A DNA stretch of 64,000 nt from Thiotrichales bacterium (GCA_026709935.1 JAPOSC010000004.1:62789-126788); one strand, 5' to 3'. Positions 1-8,897 are shown, counted from the stretch's first letter. The notes: generated from the letters alone by a model not told the origin. Numbers and translations: made by a program.

Positions 1-83
1 TCATCGAGTGCGAGAGCGGGGAGGCGCTGCTCGAACGGGTGGAGCATTTGCGGGCAGCATCCCCAACCGGCGGGCGCGCTTGA
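1..83 (+). CDS. 3' end of an unidentified gene (partial)
   Basis: An open frame enters from the left edge (first full codon at base 3) and stops at TGA 81-83. It encodes about 26 residues, beginning IECESGEALLERVEHLRAA. The amphipathic character and lack of stops suggest a true C-terminus, but it is too short to assign a family. Confidence 0.35.
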   Translation, partial: IECESGEALLERVEHLRAASPTGGRA

Positions 84-295
84 TAGTGCCTCACATCGTC
101 GCCGCACCCGCCGGCCGGGGCGCGCATTGGCCCCCGGGACACAAAATGAGCCAGGCGCCGGGGGTGGCGGAATACGGTAGTGGCTCGCTTCGACTCCTGA
201 ATTCTCGGGAGAACCCGTGTATACAGGCCGGAGACGCCAGGCTGAATGTCTGAAGTGAACCACTACCGACCCGTCAGTCATCGGAACCACCCTCA

Positions 296-1429
296 ATGTC
301 CCTCCACGCCAGAGCCGAACCCATCGAAGTCGGGGAAGTTCCGGTCATCGACGTCGCCCCCCTGCGCGACGGCACCGATCCCGCCGGGGTCGGCGCCGCG
401 CTCGCCCGGGCCGCGACCGAGGTGGGCTTCCTCTACGTACGGAACCACGGTGTGGACGCCGCCCTTGTCGAGCGGGCACGGCGCGTCGCGCTGGAGTTCT
501 TCCGATTGCCGGACGAGGCCAAACGCGAAGCCGGGACGAACCGATTCCACCACGGCTACCTCAAGCCGGGTTCGACGAAGATGTACGACGACGCGAAACT
601 CGACCTCAAGGAGAGCTTCAACTGGGGCATCGAGTTCGACGGTGATCGCGACGCCGATGTCCGTGACCTCTCCGACGTCAATGTCGACACCAGGGCCGAC
701 GCCAGGACCAACGCCCCGGCCGACCCCAAGACCAGCGCCAGAACCAACGCCGGGGCCGACGACCCCAAGGGCGACACCGGAGCCGGAGCCGACGCCGGGA
801 ACGACGCCGGGATCGGACCAGAGCCCACCAATCCGCTCATCGGCCCGAACGTGTGGCCGGCGGCTTTGCCGGAGCTCAGGGCGAGCGTCTACCCCTACTT
901 CGAAGCGGCAAGCGCGTGCGCGGAGGACCTCCTGCGGGGCTTCGCGCTCGGCGCCGGTCTCGACCCCGAACACTTCATCCGGCATCGCGACCGACCGGTG
1001 AGCCGGGGGTCGCTCCAGTACTACCCCCCGCCGCCGGATGGCGCCGCCGAAGACCAGTTCGGGGTGGCCCCGCACACCGACTTCGGCGTGCTCACCGTGC
1101 TGTGCCAGGACGAGGTGGGAGGGCTGGAAATCCAGCGACACGATGGCGGATGGATAGCGATGCCGCCCATTCCGGGCACGTTCGTCGTCAACATCGGCGA
1201 CCTGCTCCACCGCTGGTCGAACCGTCGCTACCGCTCCACCGTGCATCGGGTCATCAATTCGAGCGGCCGCGAGCGACTCTCGCTCGTGCTCGCTTACGAC
1301 CCGAACTTCGAGACCCTCGTCGACGCACGCGCGTTCTGCGCGGCGGACGAATCGCCGCACGACGCCCCCATCACCTGCGGCGACTATCTCCTGTGGCGGT
1401 TCGGGAAGGCGTTCTCGTACCGGCAGTAA
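296..1429 (+). CDS. Isopenicillin N synthase-like 2OG-Fe(II) oxygenase
   Basis: A 377-residue protein of the 2-oxoglutarate/Fe(II) or isopenicillin-N-synthase-like oxidase superfamily, presumably a soluble cytoplasmic oxidase or hydroxylase; its substrate is unknown. The N-terminal DIOX_N region begins at VPVIDVAPL. The metal triad is visible as HTDFG (His260, Asp262) and TVHRV (His317), followed by an Arg-x-Ser-like oxoglutarate-binding segment (RERLSL). Residues of about 123-176 form a low-complexity insertion rich in Ala, Asp, Thr and Asn that the family (usually 310-340 aa) does not have. The ATG has no obvious Shine-Dalgarno sequence. It lies upstream of a branched-chain amino-acid type importer, so an amino-acid-derived substrate is possible but unproven. 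Confidence 0.85.
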   Translation: MSLHARAEPIEVGEVPVIDVAPLRDGTDPAGVGAALARAATEVGFLYVRNHGVDAALVERARRVALEFFRLPDEAKREAGTNRFHHGYLKPGSTKMYDDAKLDLKESFNWGIEFDGDRDADVRDLSDVNVDTRADARTNAPADPKTSARTNAGADDPKGDTGAGADAGNDAGIGPEPTNPLIGPNVWPAALPELRASVYPYFEAASACAEDLLRGFALGAGLDPEHFIRHRDRPVSRGSLQYYPPPPDGAAEDQFGVAPHTDFGVLTVLCQDEVGGLEIQRHDGGWIAMPPIPGTFVVNIGDLLHRWSNRRYRSTVHRVINSSGRERLSLVLAYDPNFETLVDARAFCAADESPHDAPITCGDYLLWRFGKAFSYRQ

Positions 1430-1822
1430 ACGGCGGCCGAAGGCAGATCACCGGCGAATGCGCGGGTCAGTCTCCCACCACCGCCAGTGTCTCGGGATGC
1501 GGGAGGTCCTCGATCCGCACTCCCGCCGCCAGCATCTCCTCCACGAATCCATATCGATTTCGATGTTGCGTACTCGCGCCATGAGCGGCGTCCCCCCCTG
1601 ACTGGAATGTCCGAGGTCCATCCCTGGCCGGCACCGCCGCACACCCGCGGACCCACTACCGGATGAGCGCTCGGGTTGAACGTTCCGGGGTTCCCCATCA
1701 TCATCGGTTCGGCCGGCAGGATTCCCCCGATTCACGGTCCGGATGCGCCGAACGGGGCAGGCAGGCCGTGCGTCCGACACCGGACGAGCGAACCACGGAG
1801 CGCACCACGGAGTTGGGGATCG
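1430..1822. other. Intergenic region with a possible frameshifted remnant
   Basis: This stretch separates the oxygenase from the liv operon. No intact gene is convincing. On the minus strand a short frame beginning MARVRNIEID (about 1581) appears to continue, after a frame change, into a coding-like stretch GFVEEMLAAGVRIEDLPHPE that ends at TGA 1467-1469. It may be a decayed small gene; the family is not recognised. The liv promoter is presumably here, but no clear -35/-10 pair was seen. Confidence 0.3.
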
Positions 1823-2560
1823 TTGACCGAGCACCACCAGCCGGTATTCGAAGTGGCGGACGGCAGCGTCGCGTTCGGCGGCAACCAGGCGCTGGAGTCC
1901 GTGTCGTTCGCCATGGAGAAGGGGCAGCTCGTCGGCCTCATCGGGCCGAACGGCTCCGGCAAGACCACGCTGCTCAACGCCACGAGTGGAATCTATCCTC
2001 TCGACTCCGGCTCCATCCGCTTCGAGGGGCGGCCCATCGAGAAGGCACCGCCGCACGAGATTGCCCGGGCCGGCATCGCCCGCACCTTCCAGATCCCGCG
2101 CATCTTCCCGCGCATGACGGCGCTGGAGAACATGCTCACCCCGGGGTTCACGACCCGCGACCCCCGCACCGACGACCGCATTGCCCTCCTCCGGCGCGCC
2201 AAAGAGCACCTCGACTTCCTCGACATCGCCGACTTCGCCGAGGCACAGGCAGCGGATCTGTCCGGCGGTCAGCGCATGCTGCTCCAGTTCGCGCGCGCCC
2301 TCATGCTGAAGCCGCGGCTGATGCTGCTCGACGAACCCTTCGGGGGCGTCCACCCGCTGCTCGTCGAGCGCATCCTCGGCCGGGTTCGCGACCTGCACGG
2401 CCAGGGGATCGACTTCATCGTGGTGAGCCATGATCTGCCCGCCATCATGGGCCTCGCCGCGCGGATTATCGTGCTCGCCAACGGGGGGCTGATCGCCGAC
2501 GGCACGCCGGGGGCGGTGCGCGAGGACCCCGCAGTCATCGAAGCCTACCTGGGGGGCTGA
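1823..2560 (+). CDS. livG: Branched-chain amino acid ABC transporter ATPase (LivG type)
   Basis: ATPase subunit of a HAAT-family importer. The start is taken as TTG 1823 because GGAG (1809-1812) sits 10 nt upstream and homology begins just after it; an in-frame ATG at 1676 would add 49 unlikely residues. The 245-aa product has Walker A GPNGSGKTT (about residue 42), LivG-type AGIARTFQ, signature LSGGQRM (about 145), Walker B LMLLDEP (about 167) and the switch histidine in VVSHD. It is followed after two bases by the livF-type gene, the usual paired ATPases that dimerise under LivH/LivM. It could equally serve amide or urea-like substrates. Confidence 0.92.
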   Translation: MTEHHQPVFEVADGSVAFGGNQALESVSFAMEKGQLVGLIGPNGSGKTTLLNATSGIYPLDSGSIRFEGRPIEKAPPHEIARAGIARTFQIPRIFPRMTALENMLTPGFTTRDPRTDDRIALLRRAKEHLDFLDIADFAEAQAADLSGGQRMLLQFARALMLKPRLMLLDEPFGGVHPLLVERILGRVRDLHGQGIDFIVVSHDLPAIMGLAARIIVLANGGLIADGTPGAVREDPAVIEAYLGG

Positions 2561-2562
2561 CG

Positions 2563-3276
2563 ATGCTGAGCGCGCACCATATCGTCGCCGGCTACGTCGA
2601 CGAGATCGACATCCTCCGGGATGTCTCCGTCGATGCGGAGAAAGCACGCATCACCTCGGTGATCGGACCGAACGGCTCCGGGAAATCCACCCTGGTACGG
2701 GTGATCTGCGGCTTCCTGCGCCCGAAGTCGGGGACGGTGACGTGGGACGGCGCCGATCTCACCGGGCGCCGCGGCCACGACATGGCCGGGCTCGGCCTGT
2801 GCTATCTGCCGCAGGAACGCACCGTCTTCCCGCACCTCACGGTGGAGCAGAACATCCGGCTCGGCGCGTGGACCTTCCGCCGCGATACGGCCCGGGTCGG
2901 GCGGGAGCTGGAGCGGGTCTACCGCCTGTTTCCGCTCATGCGGGAGCGACGCGGTTCGAAGGCGGGCGATCTGTCGGGGGGGATGCAGAAGATTCTGGAG
3001 ATCGCACGCGGGATGATGATCCGCCCCGAGATCCTGATCTGCGACGAGCCCACGGTGGGGCTCGCGCCCATCATCGCGAAGGAAGTGTACGATACGATCG
3101 AGCTTCTGAAGGCGGATGGACTCACCATCCTCCTCGTGGATCAGAACGTGCGGGAGGCGATTCGGATCGGGGATCACGTCTACGTGCTGGAGGTCGGGCG
3201 GAACCGGGTGAACGGCACCCGGGCCGAGTTCGAGACCAACCTGCACGACATGATCAAGGACTGGCTGCAGATATGA
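2563..3276 (+). CDS. livF: Branched-chain amino acid ABC transporter ATPase (LivF type)
   Basis: The second ATPase of the importer, 237 aa, the normal LivF length. Walker A GPNGSGKST is near residue 35, the signature is LSGGMQK (about 137) and Walker B is ILICDEP (about 157), followed by TVGLAPI, which is typical of LivF. The H-loop position reads LLVDQN, as in other LivF proteins where the histidine is replaced. It starts two bases after livG. Its TGA (3274-3276) overlaps an upstream in-frame ATG of the next gene, so the cluster is probably one transcript. Confidence 0.92.
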   Translation: MLSAHHIVAGYVDEIDILRDVSVDAEKARITSVIGPNGSGKSTLVRVICGFLRPKSGTVTWDGADLTGRRGHDMAGLGLCYLPQERTVFPHLTVEQNIRLGAWTFRRDTARVGRELERVYRLFPLMRERRGSKAGDLSGGMQKILEIARGMMIRPEILICDEPTVGLAPIIAKEVYDTIELLKADGLTILLVDQNVREAIRIGDHVYVLEVGRNRVNGTRAEFETNLHDMIKDWLQI

Positions 3277-3293
3277 AACAAGGAGGCAGGACG

Positions 3294-4514
3294 ATGACCA
3301 GATCGAGCAACGGGAAGCTGCTGTCGGGCGCCGCGCTCGCGGCAATGCTGTCGCTTTCGGCCGCGGCCGGCGCGGCCGACACCATCAAGGTGGGCGGGCT
3401 CGCGCCCCTGTCCTCGCCCGGGAGCTACCAGCAGGGCGCGGAGCTGGTGCTCGGGCTCCAGTGGGCGGTGGACGACGTCAACGCCGCCGGCGGCCTGCTC
3501 GGAAAACAGGTCGAGCTGATCGTGGAGGACACCCAGGGCCGGCCTCCCACCGGCGCCACCGTGGTCGAGAAGCTGATCACCTCGGACCAGGTGGTGGGCG
3601 TGGCCGGCGAGTTCCACTCCTCGGTGTGCACGGCGGAGATCGAGGTCTTCCGCCAGCATGGCGTGCCCTTCGTCATCGGCTCGTGCTGGGCCGACACGCT
3701 GACCGCCGCCGGCTACGACGAGGTGTTCCGCACCAGCGTGTACTCCTCCAAGCTGACCGAGAACATGGTCACGATGATGATGGCCAACGGCATCAAGAAG
3801 GTCGCGGGCCTGGTCGAGGACACCGACTACGGGGTAGGCATCGCGACGACCCTGGAGACCGCCATCGAGAAGCTCGGCGCGGACATCGAGTTCTCCTACG
3901 ACGTGGTGGAGAGGACTTCCAAGGACTTCGTGCCCGTCCTGCTGAAATACAAGACCCAGGTGAAGCCGGAGATGCTGATCGTCGCGGTGACCCAGCCGGG
4001 AGGATTTCTCGTCCTCAAGCAGGCCCACGAGATCCGCTTCGCCCCGACCACCGAGACCCTCTACCTCGACGCCACCTGCACCGCCCAGAACGACGAGGTG
4101 TTCTGGGAAGCGGCCAGGGATGCGGGCAAGCACGTACTGATGTCCTGCCCGTACAGCCCGAGCGTAGTGCTCACCGAGCTCGGCGAGCAGATCAAGCAGC
4201 GCTACATCGATCAGTTCGACCGGCAGCCGAACTACCTGCCCCTGCAGGGATACGACGCCATGATCTCGTTGCTGACCGCCATCGGGAACGCCGGCTCGAC
4301 CGACAGCAAGGCGATCATCCAGGCCCTGCAGGAGCTGAAGGCGCCCGGCACCCGCGGCGAAATCGAGTTCTCGCAGGAGGACGGGGTCTGGCATCAACAG
4401 TGGAAGGGGGTGCCGACCTTCATCTTCCAGTACACGGAAGTCGGACAGTCGGCCGGCGATGCGGCAATTCTCTTCCCGGATCAGTTCGCGACCGCCGAGC
4501 TCATGCGGCCGTGA
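3294..4514 (+). CDS. Branched-chain amino acid/amide ABC transporter substrate-binding protein
   Basis: Periplasmic binding protein of the Leu/Ile/Val-urea-amide family (Peripla_BP_6), 406 aa. ATG 3294 is preferred over ATG 3273 because AAGGAGG (3280-3286) lies 7 nt upstream. A Sec signal peptide (MTRSSNGKLLSG...AAAGAADTIK) is followed by the mature start IKVGGLAPLSSPGSYQQG, typical of the family. The fold continues through VELIVEDTQG and LPLQGYDA. It sits inside the operon after the two ATPases and before the permeases. A strong hairpin follows its stop codon by 13 nt. Confidence 0.92.
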   Translation: MTRSSNGKLLSGAALAAMLSLSAAAGAADTIKVGGLAPLSSPGSYQQGAELVLGLQWAVDDVNAAGGLLGKQVELIVEDTQGRPPTGATVVEKLITSDQVVGVAGEFHSSVCTAEIEVFRQHGVPFVIGSCWADTLTAAGYDEVFRTSVYSSKLTENMVTMMMANGIKKVAGLVEDTDYGVGIATTLETAIEKLGADIEFSYDVVERTSKDFVPVLLKYKTQVKPEMLIVAVTQPGGFLVLKQAHEIRFAPTTETLYLDATCTAQNDEVFWEAARDAGKHVLMSCPYSPSVVLTELGEQIKQRYIDQFDRQPNYLPLQGYDAMISLLTAIGNAGSTDSKAIIQALQELKAPGTRGEIEFSQEDGVWHQQWKGVPTFIFQYTEVGQSAGDAAILFPDQFATAELMRP

Positions 4515-4901
4515 TCTGACGGACCCGCCGGGGGCGGGGCTCCTCCGCCCGTCCCCGGCCATGATTCACCATCGGACTTCGATGGAGAGTCGTGCGCACC
4601 CCGCCGGAATTCGTTGCATATCCGGGATCTCTACGGTCAAGCCGAATGTGTGCCGCGGCGTCGGCAACGGAGGGAAACGATGCCGCTCCCGACCCGACCA
4701 TTAGGATCCTGACCGAAATCAATTTTCCACCTCATCTGCTCCAATCCTCTTTCAGACAGGAGGTACAGGCGCATCGAACGGAAAAGTTGTCTTGGCCAGA
4801 GTCATCAGGGCTCTCGTATCCGGCGGTGTTGCCTGGAGCGTGTCCCGCCGGCCCCGGACGCGATCCTTGCGGGTGACATCGAGCCGGCGTGAACCGCAAT
4901 C
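4515..4901. other. Intergenic region between binding protein and livH
   Basis: Apart from the hairpin at 4528-4558 no convincing gene or promoter was found in these 387 bases. Small open frames here lack a good ribosome site and coding character. The length suggests post-transcriptional separation of the two halves of the transporter operon, or a second promoter for the permeases. Confidence 0.4.
4528..4558 (+). terminator. Hairpin after substrate-binding-protein gene (attenuator-like)
   Basis: Left arm CCGGGGGCGGG (4528-4538) pairs with CCCGTCCCCGG (4548-4558), 11 bp including one G-U, with a 9-nt loop. It begins 13 nt after the stop codon and is not followed by a U-tract. It probably slows 3' decay or partly terminates transcription, favouring binding protein over permeases. 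Confidence 0.5.
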
Positions 4902-5813
4902 ATGGATTACTACGTCCTCTCCCAGATTATCAACGGGGTGATCTTCGGGCTCATCTACGCCCTCATCGCGCTCGGCCTGACCGTGGTGTTCAGCATCATG
5001 CGGGTGGTGAACTTCTCCCACGGCGAGTTCTACATGCTGGGCGGATACATGCTCTACGCACTGACCGCGGGCACGATCACCCTGTTCTCGATCCCCCTCC
5101 AACTGCCGGCGTCCGTGGCGCTACCGCTCGCGATGGCCGCGGTCGCGATGTTCGGCGTGGCGGTGGAGCGGGGGCTGCTGCGCCCGGTGTACACGGCGCG
5201 CATGGCTCGACCCGAGGAGTACGCGATCATCCTGACCTTCGGGCTGTCGCTGTTCCTGCAGTACGGCGCCCTCACCGTCGTGGGGCCCTACGAGATGACC
5301 CCCGATTCGTTCTGGGAGGGGTCGAAGCACATCCTCGGCGACCTTTACCTGGGCGGCGATCGGCTGTTCGCGGCGGGCGTCTCCGCCCTGCTCATCGCCG
5401 CCACCCTGTATTTCATCTACGGAACATGGACCGGCCGGGCCCTGATGGCGACCGCCCAGAATCGGGTTGGAGCGACCATCGTCGGAGTGAATCCGATCCG
5501 GATGAACGTCATGGCCATGGCCCTGGCCGGACTGCTCGCCGGCGCGGCCGGGGCCCTGCTCGCGCCGGTGTTCCTGGTCTATCCCGACGTTGGCCAGATC
5601 CCCGTGATCAAGGCATTCGTGATCATCGTGCTGGGGGGCATGGGGTCCATCCCGGGCGCGGTGGTGGCGGCGTTGATCCTCGGCGTGGTGGAGAGCCTCG
5701 GGTCGGTCTACATCTCGGTCGCCTACCGGGACGTGTTCGCGTTCCTGGTCCTCATCGGAGTGCTGCTGTTCCGGCCCCACGGACTGTTCGGACAGAAGGA
5801 GCGCCGCGCTTGA
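4902..5813 (+). CDS. livH: Branched-chain amino acid ABC transporter permease (LivH type)
   Basis: Inner-membrane permease of 303 aa, matching the usual LivH length. It has about eight hydrophobic segments and the family hallmarks FGLIYALIALGLTVVFSIMRVVNFSHGEFYMLG at the N-terminus (residues 12-44) and the coupling region GVNPIRMNVMAMALAGLLAG. The C-terminal ILGGMGSIPGA is the conserved cytoplasmic loop that contacts the ATPases. It is expected to pair with the LivM-type permease encoded downstream. The ribosome site is weak. Confidence 0.92.
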   Translation: MDYYVLSQIINGVIFGLIYALIALGLTVVFSIMRVVNFSHGEFYMLGGYMLYALTAGTITLFSIPLQLPASVALPLAMAAVAMFGVAVERGLLRPVYTARMARPEEYAIILTFGLSLFLQYGALTVVGPYEMTPDSFWEGSKHILGDLYLGGDRLFAAGVSALLIAATLYFIYGTWTGRALMATAQNRVGATIVGVNPIRMNVMAMALAGLLAGAAGALLAPVFLVYPDVGQIPVIKAFVIIVLGGMGSIPGAVVAALILGVVESLGSVYISVAYRDVFAFLVLIGVLLFRPHGLFGQKERRA

Positions 5814-5937
5814 GTGCGACCGCCTCCCCCGCCCGCCGGCCCGGATCGCGGCTCTTGCGGTCCTTGTGCCCCGGCCGCAAGGCCCGAACCTTGCCGGCCA
5901 TTCCGGCCCACCCCGTCGGCGGGAAGGAGCGGAGCGC

Positions 5938-6900
5938 GTGACCCGGTTCGAGAAGACCGTCTGCGCCCTGGCGCTCGCGGGCGGGCTGGTCATCCCCTTC
6001 CTGCTCGACGGCTACACGATCCGGGTCGCGGCGATGGCGCTGTACTACATCATCCTGGCCTCGTCGTGGAACCTGCTGCTCGGCTATGCCGGCCAGCTCT
6101 CGTTTGCCCACGCGGCGTTCGCCGGAATCGGCGCCTACACCTCCGGCCTGCTCAGCTATCACTACGGCGTCCATCCCGGCATCGGCATCTTCATCGGCGG
6201 CGCCGCGGCAGCCGGCATCGGCTGGTGTCTCGGGCGGATGTGCCTGCGCACCCGCGGCCCCTATCTGGCCCTGATGACCCTGGGCTTCTCCGAGACGGTG
6301 CGACTCATCCTCCAGATCGAGCACGACTACACCCGCGGCTCGCTCGGACTCCAGATCCCCTACCTCTTCGGCGAAGGCCCGCCTCGGCACATGCTCGGGT
6401 ACTTCGTCATGCTCGCGCTGGCGGTGCTCACCCTGGTGGTGCTCCACCGGCTGGTGAACTCCGAGAAGGGGCTCTACTTCAAGGCGATTCGCGAGGACGA
6501 GGACATCGCGGCGGTGATGGGGGTGGATCTGGTGAAGTGGAAGGTCAACGCCTTCGTGATCTCGAGCCTCTTCGCCGGTCTCGCCGGTGCCATCTATGCC
6601 CACCTGTTCGTCCAGGTGCTCGCCCCGCAGAATCTGCTCCTCATCGAGATGGGCCTCATCCTCGCCATGACCATCGTCGGCGGGCTGGGCACCCTGACCG
6701 GCCCCATCATCGGCGCCATCCTGCTGGTGGTGATGTGGGAGGTCATGCGCGACGTGAGCCCCTACGCCCACATGCTGTTGTTCGCGACCCTCGTCATCGT
6801 GGTGATGAAGTTCTTCCGCGCCGGGATATACGGCCTGATCGCGGGCCGCCTGAAGGAGAAGGGCCTGATATCCAGGGCACCGCCATTCACCATGGAATGA
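5938..6900 (+). CDS. livM: Branched-chain amino acid ABC transporter permease (LivM type)
   Basis: The second permease of the importer, 320 aa from GTG 5938, chosen because AAGGAG (5924-5929) lies 8 nt upstream; an ATG at 5866 would add a non-homologous Pro/Arg-rich leader. The LivM hallmark SWNLLLGYAGQLSFAHAAFAGIGAY is near residues 41-65. The loop IREDEDIAAVMGVDLVKWK and a C-terminal TIVGGLGTLTGPIIGA complete the family pattern. The last codons lie in a 12-bp tandem repeat. Confidence 0.92.
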   Translation: MTRFEKTVCALALAGGLVIPFLLDGYTIRVAAMALYYIILASSWNLLLGYAGQLSFAHAAFAGIGAYTSGLLSYHYGVHPGIGIFIGGAAAAGIGWCLGRMCLRTRGPYLALMTLGFSETVRLILQIEHDYTRGSLGLQIPYLFGEGPPRHMLGYFVMLALAVLTLVVLHRLVNSEKGLYFKAIREDEDIAAVMGVDLVKWKVNAFVISSLFAGLAGAIYAHLFVQVLAPQNLLLIEMGLILAMTIVGGLGTLTGPIIGAILLVVMWEVMRDVSPYAHMLLFATLVIVVMKFFRAGIYGLIAGRLKEKGLISRAPPFTME

Positions 6901-6926
6901 ACCGTGGAATGAACCGTCGAATGAGA
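6891..6926 (+). repeat. 12-bp tandem repeat across the livM stop codon
   Basis: Three imperfect 12-bp units, CATGGAATGAAC, CGTGGAATGAAC and CGTCGAATGAGA, span the livM stop (6898-6900) and the adjacent intergenic bases. It belongs to the class of short tandem repeats found at gene ends throughout this window. Confidence 0.7.
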
Positions 6927-6969
6927 GCGCCCGCGCCGCCACGGACCGTCCGTCGCTGAGGTTTGCGCG

Positions 6970-7749
6970 ATGCGGACTCGGGTCGTCTTTCTCCTGCTGC
7001 TCGCCATCAAGACCGCGAGCCGGATCCTGTTCCGGGTGCGGCTCGAATTCGTGCGCGAAACCGATGATCCGTGGGCCGATCTCCGGGTGGTGGCGCTGCT
7101 CAATCACACCAGTCTGTTCGAACCGGTGCTGGCGGCCATAGCGCCCAACCGCCTGCTCTGGGAGATCGCGTCGCACGGGGTGGTTCCAGTGGCCGACAAG
7201 ACACTGGCGCGTCCGATTGTCGGTCGATTCTTCAAGTTCATTGCGCGGCACCCGGTGCGGGTGACGCGCCGGCGCGACGAGACGTGGGCGGAGGTGCTGG
7301 AGCGACTGCATGATGCGAGAGCCCTGATCGTGATCCTGCCCGAGGGCCGCATGAAGCGCCGAACCGGGCTCGATCTCGACGGCAACCCGATGACGATCCG
7401 CGGCGGCATCGCCGACATCCTGGAGTCGGTCCCCGACGGGCGTCTGTTCATCGGCTACAGCGGGGGCCTGCACCATGTCCACGCGCCGGGGGATCGGTTC
7501 CCGCGCCTGTTCCAGCGGGTCTGGCTCGGGGCGGAAGTGCTCGACATCCCGGCGTACCGGCGCGAGTTGCAAGACCGTCATGGGCAGGAGGGATTCAAGG
7601 CGGCGGTGATCGAGGACCTCACCGAGCGCCGGGACCGGCATTGCCGGCTTCATCGCTCCTCCGGACCCGGCAACGGGCCGAGCAACGAGCCGAGCAACGA
7701 GCCAGGCAACAGGCCCGGCAACGAGCCGGGCAACGCGAGACCTGCCTGA
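6970..7749 (+). CDS. 1-acylglycerol-3-phosphate acyltransferase-like protein
   Basis: A 259-aa PlsC-superfamily acyltransferase, presumably transferring acyl chains to a lysophospholipid or related acceptor at the inner membrane. An N-terminal hydrophobic segment is followed by the block I motif NHTSLFEP (the HX4D motif with Glu in place of Asp), a substrate-binding FIARHPVRVTRR and the EGR motif in LPEGRMKRRTG. GAGG lies 8 nt before the ATG. The last ~25 residues are a low-complexity tail of GN/SNEP repeats encoded by six 12-bp units. It follows livM by 70 bases, but a link to transport is not evident. Confidence 0.75.
   Translation: MRTRVVFLLLLAIKTASRILFRVRLEFVRETDDPWADLRVVALLNHTSLFEPVLAAIAPNRLLWEIASHGVVPVADKTLARPIVGRFFKFIARHPVRVTRRRDETWAEVLERLHDARALIVILPEGRMKRRTGLDLDGNPMTIRGGIADILESVPDGRLFIGYSGGLHHVHAPGDRFPRLFQRVWLGAEVLDIPAYRRELQDRHGQEGFKAAVIEDLTERRDRHCRLHRSSGPGNGPSNEPSNEPGNRPGNEPGNARPA
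7669..7740 (+). repeat. In-frame 12-bp tandem repeat (six units)
   Basis: Six units related to GGCAACGAGCCG encode (G/S)N(E/G/R)P repeats at the end of the acyltransferase. The unit is a multiple of three, so copy-number change would keep the frame. Confidence 0.75.
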
Positions 7750-7910
7750 CCGCGGTTTCAGCCATTCTCCCGGCGCGGCGTGCGATAATGCCGATTGCGC
7801 ACCCCCACGGACTGCGACGCGCGACCGGCGCGAGCTTCCATCGCCCGGCTCTTTCCTCGCCGGCGGCCGATCCCGGCCGTGCCGGCATCCATCACCCGGA
7901 GAAAAAACTC

Positions 7911-8645
7911 ATGAACCACCACCGTGAGGGCGCCCGTCCGCCTCTGCGTCGTACCGCATGGCGCATCGCGCCGCTCGTGGCGGGATGTCTCGTGCTCGCG
8001 GCCGGCATGCGGGCGCCCGCGGCGGCGGAGGAACCCCGGCTCGAATCGATGCTGCAGCGTCTGAGCTACACGGTCGGGATACAGATCGGGCAGTCGCTGC
8101 GCCAGCAGGGCCTCGACGAGATCGACACCGCAGCGCTTGCGGCCGCCCTCGAGGACGTGTACGCCGATCGCGAACCGCGGCTCACGCTGGAGGAGATGCA
8201 GGCGGCGCAGATGGCGTACGTGGCGGAAAGCACCGCACGGCAGAGCCAGCAGGCTGAGGCCAACCTCGCGGCCGGTCGGGCGTTCCTCGCATCGAACGCG
8301 GAGAACGAGGGGGTCGTGCAGACTCCGGACGGCCTCCAGTACCGCATCCTGCGCGCGGGTGACGGAGCGACTCCCACCGCCGAGGACCGAGTGGTGGTGC
8401 ATTACCGGGGCATGCTGCTCGACGGCACCGAGTTCGACAGCTCCCACGGACGCGGCGAGCCGACCGAGTTCATGCTCGGCGCCGTGATTCCGGGATGGCA
8501 GGCCGCGCTGCAGCTCATGCCGGTGGGGTCGCACTGGGATGTGTGGGTCCCGGCCGAGCTTGCCTACGGCGAGCAGGGCGCCGGGGGCGCCATCGGCCCC
8601 AACCAGACCCTGCACTTCGAGATCGAGCTGCTGGAGATCAAGTAG
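7911..8645 (+). CDS. FKBP-type peptidyl-prolyl cis-trans isomerase (Mip/FkpA type)
   Basis: A 244-aa periplasmic or outer-membrane-associated prolyl isomerase and chaperone. It begins with a basic region and hydrophobic signal (IAPLVAGCLVLAAGMRAPAAAEE), then an N-terminal dimerisation domain (LSYTVGIQIGQSLRQQG) with a long charged helix, then a C-terminal FKBP domain from about residue 145 (VVVHYRGMLLDGTEFDSSHGRG, VIPGWQAALQLMPVG, FEIELLEIK). The aromatic pocket residues Tyr, Phe, Asp and Trp are present. ATG 7911 is chosen because it opens the signal peptide and GGAG lies 9 nt upstream. A monocistronic gene convergent with prfC. Confidence 0.9.
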   Translation: MNHHREGARPPLRRTAWRIAPLVAGCLVLAAGMRAPAAAEEPRLESMLQRLSYTVGIQIGQSLRQQGLDEIDTAALAAALEDVYADREPRLTLEEMQAAQMAYVAESTARQSQQAEANLAAGRAFLASNAENEGVVQTPDGLQYRILRAGDGATPTAEDRVVVHYRGMLLDGTEFDSSHGRGEPTEFMLGAVIPGWQAALQLMPVGSHWDVWVPAELAYGEQGAGGAIGPNQTLHFEIELLEIK

Positions 8646-8897
8646 CAAGGAGGCCGAATGGTGCCTCACTTTGAAATTCTGTCCGCTGTCGCCGACCCGT
8701 ATGCACGGGCTTTCCCCGGAGTCCGGGAATCAAGGCGAGGCACCACCGACCGGGGGCCGAGGACATCGAAATACCCGGCCCGAGTCGCAAGGCACCGAAC
8801 CCGCCCCGGCGATCCTCCGCCGACCCCCTCGATGACGCATGGTGCGTAACGGGGCGACGGGGCGACGGGACCAGGGAGTGGCGTGGACGCTTGCGGG

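Noticed and set aside
181-235. tRNA-like T-loop (TTCGACTCC) near the left edge
   Set aside because: No matching acceptor, D or anticodon stems could be built around it.
4592-4876. A 94-residue open frame between the binding protein and livH
   Set aside because: It lacks a ribosome site and coding character; the gap is better explained as an untranslated spacer.
5752-7653. A minus-strand frame opposite livH, livM and the acyltransferase
   Set aside because: Its composition is a mirror of the genes beneath it and it crosses three real gene boundaries.
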